A stretch of 64,000 bases of DNA from Paenibacillus woosongensis (lineage in GTDB: Bacteria > Bacillota > Bacilli > Paenibacillales > Paenibacillaceae), in contig NZ_CP126084.1 in assembly GCF_030122845.1 (NCBI RefSeq), forward strand, positions 4,340,001 to 4,404,000, written 5' to 3'. The translations under genes and the position numbers were made by a program. The notes beneath the pieces are model-generated. The model searched no databases, was not told the origin of the DNA, and worked only from the letters and a program-made list of their open reading frames with translations. The first letter of the stretch is position 1; every line of letters starts with the position of its first letter. Shown here piece by piece: positions 9,742-17,500 of this stretch.

Positions 9742-9775
9742 AAAGAAAACCCGGATTTTCATCCGGGTTCTCTTG
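9742..9775 (-). terminator. Terminator of trpS
   Basis: Stem AACCCGGAT / ATCCGGGTT with a four-base loop, followed on the minus strand by TTTTC. It lies 32 bases after the trpS stop codon. Confidence 0.8.
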
Positions 9776-9807
9776 TTTTCAGCCTGGCCCTTCACCTAGC
9801 TTGTTGC

Positions 9808-10791
9808 TTATTTAGTAATAAACCCCATCATGCGCTGAACGTCTGAAAGCGTCTGCTCCGCCATCTCCGATGCTCTCTCTGCTCCCTGCTTCAAAATATC
9901 GAAAATTTCTCCAGTCTCCCTGATCTCACGGTATCGCTGCTGCAGCGGTTCAATGAGGCCAACTACGACTTCAGCCAGATCCTTCTTGAAGGCGCCGTAC
10001 ATTTTGCCCTCATACAGACGCTCGACTTCAGCCACCGGAATTTCAGCACACTGGCTGTAAATCGAAATGAGATTGCTTACCTCCGGCTTGTTCTCCCGAT
10101 CGAATCTCACTTCGCTGCCCGAGTCGGTCGTCGCGCGGCTGATCTTCTTGCGGATATCGGCCGGCGAGTCCAGGAGCGAAATATAGCTCCCCGGATTCGG
10201 ATTGCTCTTGCTCATCTTCTTCGAAGCGTCATCCAGCGACATAATGCGGGCTCCTACCTCCGGAATATACGGCTCAGGAATGGTAAAGTATTCTCCAAAT
10301 CTGCTATTGAAGCGTCCAGCCAAATCGCGGGTCAGCTCCAAATGCTGCTTCTGATCATCACCTACCGGCACCAAATCTGCATTGTATACGAGGATATCCG
10401 CTGCCATCAGTGAAGGATACACGAACAACCCCGCGCCGACGGATTCCTTGCCCGCCGACTTATCCTTGAACTGAGTCATCCGCTCCAGTTCTCCCATGGC
10501 GGTCAGCGTAGTCAGGATCCACCCCAGCTGCGCATGCTGCAGGACATGGGACTGCAGGTACACATTTGCTTTAGCTGGATCAATACCGGCCGCAACGAAC
10601 AATGCCGCCACTTGTTCGGACTGCTCCCGCAAAGCAGCCGGATCCTGAGGCACCGTAATCGCATGGAGATCGACGACCATGAAGTTGCACAAATGCTCAT
10701 GCTGCAGTTTTACGAAGTTTCTCAGTGCGCCAATATAATTCCCTAGAGTTAATTTTCCGCTGGGCTGAATGCCGGAAAGAACTTTTTTCAT
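9808..10791 (-). CDS. trpS: Tryptophanyl-tRNA synthetase
   Basis: 327-residue class I synthetase that charges tRNA-Trp in the cytoplasm. Signatures: the HIGH equivalent in PSGKLTLGNYIGAL near the N-terminus and KMSKS in SKKMSKSNP. The frame is open further upstream, but GAGGAGG sits eight bases before this ATG (five before the ATG one codon earlier), and homologues begin here. Expression is controlled by the T-box leader immediately upstream. Confidence 0.96.
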   Translation of the reverse strand: MKKVLSGIQPSGKLTLGNYIGALRNFVKLQHEHLCNFMVVDLHAITVPQDPAALREQSEQVAALFVAAGIDPAKANVYLQSHVLQHAQLGWILTTLTAMGELERMTQFKDKSAGKESVGAGLFVYPSLMAADILVYNADLVPVGDDQKQHLELTRDLAGRFNSRFGEYFTIPEPYIPEVGARIMSLDDASKKMSKSNPNPGSYISLLDSPADIRKKISRATTDSGSEVRFDRENKPEVSNLISIYSQCAEIPVAEVERLYEGKMYGAFKKDLAEVVVGLIEPLQQRYREIRETGEIFDILKQGAERASEMAEQTLSDVQRMMGFITK

Positions 10792-10833
10792 CATAACTTC
10801 CTCCTCGTTATTTGGTAATTTAGGCAGAAACAC

Positions 10834-10864
10834 AAAAAATCCCACGCCCGCAAGGGACGTGAGA
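10834..10864 (-). terminator. T-box-controlled terminator of the trpS leader
   Basis: Minus-strand stem CTCACGTCCC / GGGCGTGGG followed by a T run. It lies directly after the T-box sequence and before the trpS ribosome-binding site. Its upstream arm can alternatively pair with the T-box, which is the known switching mechanism of the class. Confidence 0.85.
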
Positions 10865-11131
10865 CCGTGGTGCCACCCTTATTCGTCAAGCCCTGTAAAG
10901 CGGCAGCTAGCCGCTGACAAGCAGAGTCTTGACCTTAGAGCTCCGTAACGTGGAGCATAATCGGCCGGCTTATTGGGACGGATCATTTGAACTGTCTTTT
11001 ACGCTCGGCGCTCCAGGGTCCATTCAGCCTAAGCAGCTCCGCCGGTTCGCATCACCCACCGGCTTTCTGCGGAAGAAGTCCGCTTCGCTTACTTGTCCCT
11101 GTCATCGCGTTGACTATTGTTAAAATTATAT
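10834..11131 (-). ncRNA. T-box leader (tRNA-Trp-sensing riboswitch) of trpS
   Basis: The minus strand contains AAGGGTGGCACCACGG (10865-10880), a clear T-box sequence (consensus AGGGUGGNACCGCG), about 250 bases downstream of a promoter and just before a terminator. The preceding GC-rich stretch contains several nested inverted repeats, as expected for Stem I-III. The class binds uncharged tRNA and then antiterminates. The specifier should be UGG; two UGG triplets followed by A occur in the stem I region, and I cannot decide between them by eye. Confidence 0.92.
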
Positions 11132-11136
11132 GTCCA

Positions 11137-11166
11137 ATGATACTCGCCGTACGTCTTACGTGTCAA
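11137..11166 (-). promoter_or_regulatory. Sigma-A-type promoter of the trpS leader
   Basis: Minus-strand TTGACA (11161-11166), 18-base spacer, TATCAT (11137-11142). Transcription would start near 11130, giving a leader of T-box length. Confidence 0.7.
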
Positions 11167-11250
11167 CTTCCGTTTCTCGTCCCCAGGAAAAAGTGTTATG
11201 ATAAGGCTAGTTATTTGAATTCGATTATTTGTGGGAAAAGGAGCATCGAT

Positions 11251-12225
11251 ATGAAAAAAGTGACCAAAGGGCAATGGAACGGTTACGATACTTATACGTT
11301 ACATAGCCGTGAGCTTGATGTCACGCTGCTGCCCCGCCTTGGCAATAATGTCATCCGCATATGGGATCATGTCCAGCAACGCGATGTACTTCGCCGCCCA
11401 GACGAAAGTGAACTCGATTTCTACTTGCAAAAGCCGTATCATTTCGGGATTCCTCTGTTGATTCCGCCCGGAAGAATCCGTAGGGGACAATTTACTTATG
11501 CCGGACAGGAATACCAATTTGACCGCAATACGGCCAATGACAACCATATTCACGGTCTTCACCGTACGCAAGCCTGGTGCGTCAGCGACATCGAAGAAGA
11601 CGATGAGGGCTGTTCGATTACTACGGAATTCATCACTTCAGACGACCCGAATTGGGTTCGGCAGTTCCCAGTACCGCTTAAGCTGGAAATGACATTACGC
11701 CTGCAAGGGGCGAAGCTTATGCAAACGTTCCGGATTCACCACTTGGGAGATCGTCCTGCTCCTTTCGGGCTTGGCCTGCATACCTGGTTTTTATTGGATG
11801 GCCAGCCTGATAAGTGGACGATTACGCTGCCCGTCTCCGGGAAATATAAATTAGACGAGGAACTGATTACAACTGGTGAAGTCGAGCCGCTCGGCGAGCT
11901 TGAGGAGCTCACCGGTGGGTTGAAGCTGCAGGGGATGGATTTCGATACGATGTTCAGGATCGGCGACAACCCTGTCCGGGCCACGCTTATGCATGACGAT
12001 GGATATGGCCTGATCTACTCGGCCGACCCCGCTTATTTCAAGCATTGGGTGCTGTATACGAAGGGGACAGCCGACCAGTTTCTGTGCATCGAACCTTATA
12101 CCTGGCTCCCGGATGCGCCTAACTCGGGATTGCCCAACGAAGATACAGGGCTCATCGAGCTTCAGCCCGAGCAAAGTCTGGAGCTTAACCTGCAGTTGGA
12201 AATGATCCACCCCGAACCTAATTAA
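11251..12225 (+). CDS. Aldose 1-epimerase (GalM-like)
   Basis: 324 residues of the beta-sandwich mutarotase fold. The catalytic His pair of the family is visible: NDNHIHGLHRTQAW (first His region) and FGLGLHTWFLL (second), with the base Glu probably in CIEPYTWLPDAPN. The enzyme interconverts anomers of sugars; members outside gal operons act on varied hexoses. AAAAGGAG precedes the ATG at 11251. A longer open frame begins at 10987, but that extension overlies the oppositely oriented T-box leader and is not coding. It stands alone, closed by a terminator. Confidence 0.88.
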   Translation: MKKVTKGQWNGYDTYTLHSRELDVTLLPRLGNNVIRIWDHVQQRDVLRRPDESELDFYLQKPYHFGIPLLIPPGRIRRGQFTYAGQEYQFDRNTANDNHIHGLHRTQAWCVSDIEEDDEGCSITTEFITSDDPNWVRQFPVPLKLEMTLRLQGAKLMQTFRIHHLGDRPAPFGLGLHTWFLLDGQPDKWTITLPVSGKYKLDEELITTGEVEPLGELEELTGGLKLQGMDFDTMFRIGDNPVRATLMHDDGYGLIYSADPAYFKHWVLYTKGTADQFLCIEPYTWLPDAPNSGLPNEDTGLIELQPEQSLELNLQLEMIHPEPN

Positions 12226-12263
12226 GTTCTATCTGCAGCTTTGAACGGGATCTATGGAATGAA

Positions 12264-12297
12264 GCAAGCAATTCTCTGCGGAGAATTGCTTTTTTGT
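12264..12297 (+). terminator. Terminator of the aldose epimerase gene
   Basis: Stem AAGCAATTCTC / GAGAATTGCTT with a four-base loop followed by six T. Confidence 0.9.
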
Positions 12298-12337
12298 GCG
12301 TTGCAATAATTACCAGAGCTATAGCTAGAAACAAGAC

Positions 12338-12367
12338 TGCATATTTTAGCTCACGAAATCCATACTA
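12338..12367 (+). promoter_or_regulatory. Sigma-G promoter of the SASP gene
   Basis: TGCATA (12338-12343), 17-base spacer, CATACTA (12361-12367). The -10 is the exact forespore sigma-G consensus and the -35 differs by one base from TGAATA. The coding start follows 30 bases later. Confidence 0.8.
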
Positions 12368-12396
12368 AATTCACAAAGGCAAAGGAGGTGACAAAC

Positions 12397-12618
12397 ATGG
12401 CAAACGGAAGCCGTTCCAACAACCTTGTCGTTCCTCAAGCGAACGCTGCTCTGCAGCAGCTGAAATATGAAGCTGCACAAGAACTGGGCGTTCAAATTCC
12501 ACAAGATGGTTACTACGGTAACTATACTTCCCGCGAGACCGGGTCTCTCGGAGGTTATATTACAAAACGTCTGGTTCAAATCGCTGAACAGCAATTGTCG
12601 GGTCGTTCTAACCAGTAA
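12397..12618 (+). CDS. Alpha/beta-type small acid-soluble spore protein
   Basis: 73-residue DNA-binding protein that saturates forespore DNA, holds it in A-like form and protects it from UV and hydrolysis. The family signature around the GPR protease cleavage site (LKYEAAQELGV) and the second conserved block (GSLGGYITKRLVQIAEQQL) are both present. AAAGGAGGTGA precedes the ATG at 12397; an upstream in-frame start at 12388 overlaps that site and is rejected. Confidence 0.97.
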   Translation: MANGSRSNNLVVPQANAALQQLKYEAAQELGVQIPQDGYYGNYTSRETGSLGGYITKRLVQIAEQQLSGRSNQ

Positions 12619-12644
12619 TTAGCTTGTTCTATTCGCCGATAAAA

Positions 12645-12685
12645 AGGCAGGCGGTCTGCAATTTAGCAGGTCGCCTGCCTTTCCC
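12645..12685. terminator. Terminator between the SASP gene and the convergent gene
   Basis: Stem AGGCAGGCG / CGCCTGCCT flanked by AAAAA on the left and TTT on the right. It can serve both the SASP gene and the gene at 12727-13137. Confidence 0.75.
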
Positions 12686-12726
12686 ATCGTTTCAAGCGTA
12701 TGATTACACACGTTATTACAGGCATG

Positions 12727-13137
12727 TTATGAGATATCATGATATGTACTCGCCGGGTCCTTTCTCGAATAGCGCTGTATCATCAAATTCGCCATGTTGT
12801 AATTGGATTCCAAGATAGCATCCACAATAATCGTATCCTGCCGCAGTGCAAACTCATAGCTAATTTCCCCGTGCGTCCAGTAACGTTTGAACCTCAAGGC
12901 TTCAATAGCCATCGCTTTAAACGATTTCAACTGCTGATTTGTTAATCCTCTATCCTCCTCAGACAATTGTCCGTTACGACCTGCAATCGGATTATGGCGG
13001 ATACCGAATTTCCCAATGGCATTATTGCGAATTTGAATAAAAACAGTTCCCGAGGTCATGCCGGATAATTCTTCTTCAAGCTCCTTAAACACCATGTCAA
13101 CCTGCCTGGCAAGTGAAAGCTGGTCCGTCTTCAGCAT
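12727..13137 (-). CDS. Conserved protein of unknown function
   Basis: 136 residues, no signal peptide and no membrane segment. An N-terminal helical part (about residues 5-30) is followed by a mixed region with GKFGIRHNPIAGR and a C-terminal helix with many hydrophobic residues (NMANLMIQRY). I do not recognise the family. GGAGG lies six bases before the ATG at 13137. It sits alone between the SASP gene and pepF. Confidence 0.6.
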   Translation of the reverse strand: MLKTDQLSLARQVDMVFKELEEELSGMTSGTVFIQIRNNAIGKFGIRHNPIAGRNGQLSEEDRGLTNQQLKSFKAMAIEALRFKRYWTHGEISYEFALRQDTIIVDAILESNYNMANLMIQRYSRKDPASTYHDIS

Positions 13138-13143
13138 ATCCAC

Positions 13144-13528
13144 CCTCCCTTCACATATAATTCCCCATCTAGGGCTTACGCCTCATTATATTCCAATATG
13201 ACTAGCCGATCAACAATATAAAACAAAAATGGTTATTTATTACTATATCTATAGTTTTTTCAACAATTATAAATTAGCTTGTTCGCCAAATTACACACTT
13301 TTACGACAGCTTTCTTCCCTTTATTTTTCAGGGTTTTCGCGCTTATTCCCTGTTCGGGACAAAGTCGATTTTGCATTCATGCGCCTGATGTAAATTTCAG
13401 TATAAGCAGTGACATATTTTGCACTACAGAATGTCAACATGTAAAATCAACATGGCATAAACTAGTTCTTTATACCCATCCATTTAGCTGTTATTTCTGA
13501 TGATTCCGACAAAATGATGATTTTCGGC
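13144..13528. other. Intergenic stretch without recognised features
   Basis: About 385 AT-rich bases upstream of the 12727-13137 gene and beyond the pepF terminator. I see no open frame with a ribosome-binding site, no RNA gene and no strong hairpin. The proximal part must hold the promoter of the minus-strand gene. Confidence 0.5.
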
Positions 13529-13563
13529 AAAAAAAAGCGGGGCTTCTGTTCAAAAGCCCCGCC
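13529..13563 (-). terminator. Terminator of the M3 oligoendopeptidase gene
   Basis: Minus-strand stem GCGGGGCTT / AAGCCCCGC followed by eight T. Confidence 0.92.
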
Positions 13564-13576
13564 CCGCTGAATTCAT

Positions 13577-15379
13577 TTATTCTGTCAGTTCCAAGAACGC
13601 CTTGACGTCAGCTACAGCCAGGGCCATAGCCTCTCGCCAGAAGTCCGGCTGCGTTAGATCGACTCCAAGATGCTTGCTGGCCAGCTCTTCAACAGTCATT
13701 CGTCCCGTATCCTGAAGCAAAGCATCATATTTCGCTGCAAAGCTCTGTCCTTCCCGCTGCGCTCTTGCATACAACCCGGTACTGAACATGTACCCGAACG
13801 TGTAAGGGAAGTTATAGAACGGCACATCGGTAATATAGAAATGCAGCTTGGACGCCCAGAAGTGAGGGTGGTAGGAGGCTAGCGCCCCATGGTATGCTTC
13901 ACGCTGCGCTTCCTCCATTAAAGCTGACAGCTCGCCGGCACTAAGCTCCCCTTGCTTTCTTCTCTCATAGAAGCGCGTCTCGAACAGGAATCGCGCATGG
14001 ATGTTCATGAAGAAGCTGACACTGCTGCTGATTTTGTCGGCGAGCAGGCTCAGCTTCTGCTTGTCGTCCGCCGCATTGTTCACGAGGGCATCCGCCACGA
14101 TCATTTCCGCAAAGGTCGAAGCAGTTTCCGCTACGTTCATCGCATAATCCTGATTGAACTGCGGAAGTTCATCCATCAGATACTGGTGATAAGCGTGGCC
14201 CAATTCATGCGCCAGCGTAGAGACGTTGGATACCGTCCCCCCGAAGGTCATGAAGATGCGCGTCTGTCCGCTGACCGGAAGCGACGTACAGAAACCGCCC
14301 GGGCGCTTGCCTGGACGATCCTCCGCTTCGATCCAGCGCTTGTTGAACGCCTCGGCAGAGAAATCCGCCAGCTTCGGACTGAAATTGCGGAATTGCTTCA
14401 CAATCTCCTCTGCGGCCGCCTCATAGGAGATTTTGTCCGCAGACTCTCCGAGGGGCGCATCGACATCGCTCCAGGACAGCTGCTCCAATCCCATCAGCTT
14501 GGCCTTGCGGTTCAAATAAGCCACGAACACGGGCTTATTCTCTTCAATGACCTGCCACATCATGTCCAGCGTCGCTTTGGACATCCGGTTAATGTCCAGC
14601 GGTTCCTTCAGGATATCGCTCCAGCCTCGTTTTTCGTATAGCTTAATGCGGAAGCCTGCCAGCCGATTGAGCGTATCAGCGCAATAGTCCGCGACATCGC
14701 TCCAGGCCTGTTCCCAGTTTTTGAATGTCTCTTCCCGCACTGCGCGGCTGTTGTCCCCCAGCTTATTGGCCGCCTGGCCTACGGACAGGGACGTCTGACT
14801 GCCGTCTTCATCCTCGAAAGGGACCGCTACTTTCGACACGATAGTGTCGTAATGCTGTCCCCAGCCGTGATAACCGTCGATCGCCAAATCGGATGCCAGG
14901 CTCTCCAGCTCCGGAGCGAGCTTCTCACGGGCAGCGGCGCGCTTTTCATTCAGCACGAACGAAATCGGGGCGACCTCCTCGCGAGACATCCATAGCTCCC
15001 AAAGCTCGTCATCTGTGTTGCGCAGCACATTTTGAAACAGGGTCATCGCGTTCTCATAGGCGGCACGCAAGGTAGTTACTTTGCTGGAGAGCTGAACAGC
15101 CTTCTTATCATGCTGGTTCTCTGCCGTTAGGCAGGCCACGAAGCTGCTCGCTTCGCCGATTCTGCCTGCTGCGCTTTGCAGCCCGGCAATCAGCCGATCC
15201 AGGCCAGCTGCCTCTTCCAGGCTTCCTGGGGCGCCCAACTGCTGCAGTTCCTGGTGCATCGCCGCGATATCCTTCTGAAGTTGCTGCAGGAATGCCTCAA
15301 AGTCTGCCGATGAAGAGCCTCCCGCAAAAATAGAATCCAGCTCCCAGGTCTGTTGTACCGGATTTGTCAATTCTGCCAT
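13577..15379 (-). CDS. M3-family oligoendopeptidase (PepF type)
   Basis: 600-residue cytoplasmic zinc peptidase that cuts short peptides. The zinc-binding HELGH is visible in STLAHELGHAYHQ, followed about 25 residues later by the third-ligand region MNVAETASTFAEM. Length fits PepF/M3B. The longest frame starts at 15388, but that ATG abuts the ribosome-binding site AAAGG; the ATG at 15379 has proper spacing. It is divergent from the 15467 gene pair. Confidence 0.93.
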   Translation of the reverse strand: MAELTNPVQQTWELDSIFAGGSSSADFEAFLQQLQKDIAAMHQELQQLGAPGSLEEAAGLDRLIAGLQSAAGRIGEASSFVACLTAENQHDKKAVQLSSKVTTLRAAYENAMTLFQNVLRNTDDELWELWMSREEVAPISFVLNEKRAAAREKLAPELESLASDLAIDGYHGWGQHYDTIVSKVAVPFEDEDGSQTSLSVGQAANKLGDNSRAVREETFKNWEQAWSDVADYCADTLNRLAGFRIKLYEKRGWSDILKEPLDINRMSKATLDMMWQVIEENKPVFVAYLNRKAKLMGLEQLSWSDVDAPLGESADKISYEAAAEEIVKQFRNFSPKLADFSAEAFNKRWIEAEDRPGKRPGGFCTSLPVSGQTRIFMTFGGTVSNVSTLAHELGHAYHQYLMDELPQFNQDYAMNVAETASTFAEMIVADALVNNAADDKQKLSLLADKISSSVSFFMNIHARFLFETRFYERRKQGELSAGELSALMEEAQREAYHGALASYHPHFWASKLHFYITDVPFYNFPYTFGYMFSTGLYARAQREGQSFAAKYDALLQDTGRMTVEELASKHLGVDLTQPDFWREAMALAVADVKAFLELTE

Positions 15380-15406
15380 ATTACGCATCCTTTCCTTATG
15401 CCAATG

Positions 15407-15436
15407 TTGATGCCACCGGCATTAAAAGTGTATGAT
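15407..15436 (+). promoter_or_regulatory. Probable sigma-A promoter for the 15467-15873 gene pair
   Basis: TTGATG (15407-15412), 18-base spacer, TATGAT (15431-15436), 30 bases before the TTG start codon. Confidence 0.55.
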
Positions 15437-15466
15437 ATAGAAACCAGATCGACAGGAGGGGATCAT

Positions 15467-15643
15467 TTGAAACCACTGCAAGTCTCACCGGAAACTGCCG
15501 TTAAACTAGCCGAAAAATTAAAGGTGCCTCTCGAGCACCTTATGCATATGCCGCAGCATATTTTAATGCAAAAAATCGCGGAGCTTGCCAAAGAGGAAAC
15601 GAGCAAGCCTTCACCTTCGGACGATTCGGGTGCGTCCTCATGA
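15467..15643 (+). CDS. YycC-like small protein
   Basis: 58 residues (MKPLQVSPETAVKLAEKL...LMHMPQHILMQKIAEL), mostly helical with a charged Ser-rich tail. The PLQVS-ETA-KLA and HMPQHIL blocks resemble Bacillus YycC, whose function is unknown. The start is TTG at 15467 with AGGAGGGG before it. Its stop overlaps the ATG of the next gene (ATGA), so the two are translationally coupled. Confidence 0.65.
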   Translation: MKPLQVSPETAVKLAEKLKVPLEHLMHMPQHILMQKIAELAKEETSKPSPSDDSGASS

Positions 15644-15873
15644 TACCTTTTGAAAGGGCTCTGCCTTACGACATCTTAATGGGCGATGTATATGCGCCAA
15701 AATGCCCTTTTTGTGGACAAGAGAACGTCCTTCTTCCCCTGAAGCCTCGTGAAGTGCAAAGCGTGCACGAAGGAAAGAAGAAGCTGCTCGTCTTTCCATG
15801 CTGCAAGAACAAGCTGACGCTGCTGGACAGCGACTCCGATTACTTGCTGACCGATACGGTCGTGCGCAGGTGA
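15640..15873 (+). CDS. Small protein with putative zinc ribbon
   Basis: 77 residues. A CPFCGQ pair near residue 22 and a second pair written FPCCKNK near residue 53 could form one four-Cys metal site, although the second pair is adjacent (CC) instead of CxxC. The rest is short beta strands (KKKLLVF, KLTLLD). I do not recognise the family. Coupled to the upstream YycC-like gene by a four-base overlap. Confidence 0.6.
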   Translation: MIPFERALPYDILMGDVYAPKCPFCGQENVLLPLKPREVQSVHEGKKKLLVFPCCKNKLTLLDSDSDYLLTDTVVRR

Positions 15874-15896
15874 GCAGCAGCCTTCAAAGGGCAGAA

Positions 15897-15928
15897 GGGG
15901 CCGTTCCCTCTTCCCCGTGAACGGCCCC
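15897..15928 (+). terminator. Terminator after the 15640 gene
   Basis: Stem GGGGCCGTTC / GAACGGCCCC with a loop of about 12 bases; only a weak T tract follows. Confidence 0.6.
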
Positions 15929-15974
15929 GTAGTTCGGTGCTATAAGCTTAAGATCAAAAAACACTTCAACGGGC

Positions 15975-16673
15975 TTACCCCGTAATCTCTTCCGTCAGCT
16001 CTTCCCCTTTGCTGAGCATTTCTTCCCGCAGCAGCGCCCATTGCTCGCGGCTGGCGCGAATCATTGAGGCATCGATGATTTTCTTATCGTTGATCACCTT
16101 CGAGAACCATTTGACAGCTTCATTATATGCCCCGATTCTGCGGTTTAATTCACCAATCAAATACATGAGGCGCGCATCGTTGCCGCTAATCCCTTCATTT
16201 TCGAATACCTTTATGTAAGAACTCAAGGCATGTTTCAAAAATCGCTGCTCCTGTTCATGATCCTCTCGATAACGGTACAGCCAGGCAATATGGTGAAGCA
16301 AGCTCGCAATAATCCGTTCCTTCTCGCCGATCGTCTGCGCGCAGAGCAGGGCGAGTTTGTAGGTCTCCAGCGCATGTTCCCAGGTTCTTGCTCCGCCGTA
16401 GCTCCGTTTTACGAGCCGGTTGCTAATATTCTGCTCGAATTCGCGGCGCTGCCGTTCCGTCAGGCGGTCATTCGAGTTCTCCGTCGAAGCGAAGCCGCAA
16501 GATGGACACACTCGCACCACATAATAATCGGGATTCTCATCGCGGTAATAGCCGCAAAAGTCCGTATCCGTCCGGATCGACCGCTTCAGGCTGGGCCTGA
16601 CTCGCGATGTCGAAAATTCATTCTGGCAATAAGCGCAGGTCACCTTGATTTTGTAAAGAGGTTCCAGTTCCAC
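15975..16673 (-). CDS. DUF2225 family protein
   Basis: 232 residues. Two CxxC pairs near the N-terminus (VTCAYCQNEF and VRVCPSCGFAS) surround a Cys/Tyr-rich loop, as in DUF2225; the remainder is helical and resembles tetratricopeptide repeats (YKLALLCAQTIGEK, YNEAVKWFSKVI). Function unknown. GTG at 16673 (MELEPLYKIKV) is preferred because AAAGGA precedes it at correct distance, whereas the ATG at 16691 has no site. Confidence 0.8.
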   Translation of the reverse strand: MELEPLYKIKVTCAYCQNEFSTSRVRPSLKRSIRTDTDFCGYYRDENPDYYVVRVCPSCGFASTENSNDRLTERQRREFEQNISNRLVKRSYGGARTWEHALETYKLALLCAQTIGEKERIIASLLHHIAWLYRYREDHEQEQRFLKHALSSYIKVFENEGISGNDARLMYLIGELNRRIGAYNEAVKWFSKVINDKKIIDASMIRASREQWALLREEMLSKGEELTEEITG

Positions 16674-16732
16674 ACGATTACTTCCTTTCATCGCCGTTGT
16701 AAGACGTTATATCATCACTTTCGTCTTTATCC

Positions 16733-17110
16733 TTAGGGCGTGTTTACGAAATGAAAAGCAGGTCCAGACAACCGTTTAATGACAAAATCCTTTAATTCTT
16801 CCTCAATTCCAACTTCCTCCAGCGCCTCCGTCATGCACGCCAGCCAAGCCTCCGCCCTTTCGCGCGTGACCGGAAATGGCAGATGCCTCGCCCTCATCAT
16901 CGGGTGGCCGTAGGCGTCCGAGAACAGGGAGGGGCCGCCAAAAAATTGCGACAGGAACATAAACTGCTTCTCCATCACGGGGTTAATATCCTCCGGGAAC
17001 AAAGGCCCAAGTAGAGGATTCGCCTTCACTTTGGGATAAAAGGCCTCCACGATTTGACGGATGACCTCCTCGCCGCCCAGGTTATCATAAATGCTTAAAC
17101 TTGGATTCAC
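16733..17110 (-). CDS. Truncated haemoglobin, group II (GlbO type)
   Basis: 125 residues of the two-over-two globin fold: the B-helix Phe/Tyr region (IVEAFYPKV), the LLGPLFP turn, and the proximal His within the PMMRARHLPF block followed by the conserved Trp (AEAWLACM). Such globins bind oxygen or NO and are often linked to oxidative or nitrosative stress. Start: GTG at 17110 has GGAGAGG six bases upstream; the ATG at 17134 has poor spacing. It lies 59 bases upstream of the DUF2225 gene, possibly in one transcript. Confidence 0.9.
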   Translation of the reverse strand: MNPSLSIYDNLGGEEVIRQIVEAFYPKVKANPLLGPLFPEDINPVMEKQFMFLSQFFGGPSLFSDAYGHPMMRARHLPFPVTRERAEAWLACMTEALEEVGIEEELKDFVIKRLSGPAFHFVNTP

Positions 17111-17162
17111 GGGATTCCTCTCCAACTTCCACATTGTATTTTGGTGCTCCTATTAAGTATAG

Positions 17163-17192
17163 CAAAAAAAAATAAAAGCTCCTACCGGAGCC
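17163..17192 (-). terminator. Terminator after the 31-codon minus-strand gene
   Basis: Minus-strand stem GCTCC / GGAGC with a four-base loop, then TTTTATTTTTTTTT. Stem is short but the U tract is long. Confidence 0.75.
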
Positions 17193-17226
17193 CTTACGTA
17201 CCAACTGGATTAACCTGTCTGTTATG

Positions 17227-17322
17227 TCAATAACTTCGCCAATCCTCTTCACTGGAATGGACGCGAGAAGCGCGGATCACATACACAAAGGCGCATACAA
17301 GCACACCTGCTACAAAACTCAT
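17227..17322 (-). CDS. Putative 31-residue single-span membrane peptide
   Basis: Frame starting MSFVAGVLVCAFVYVIRA and ending EEDWRSY: one hydrophobic helix, then a positively charged and an acidic/aromatic tail. GGAG lies eight bases before the ATG, and the stop codon is followed after about 35 bases by a U-rich terminator that has no other gene to serve. An alternative in-frame start at 17340 adds six residues (MDGVLA). The function is unknown; neighbours are the truncated haemoglobin and ylbJ. Confidence 0.55.
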   Translation of the reverse strand: MSFVAGVLVCAFVYVIRASRVHSSEEDWRSY

Positions 17323-17500
17323 AGCCAACACTCCATCCATCAGAGATTTTTGTCCCGTGACGTGTACATCTGTGATTTTTATTCTAACACATCTCTTTCA
17401 AAAATACAGTATAAATTGTAATCGCTTTCTTGCTTTTTTTGTGCTGTTTGTCCTAATCTAATCATACACTTCCACTATGAACTTTGTGGAGGCGTTATTC

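Noticed and set aside
10987..11250. N-terminal extension of the aldose epimerase frame
   Set aside because: The extension overlies the minus-strand T-box leader; a good ribosome-binding site and family alignment place the start at 11251.
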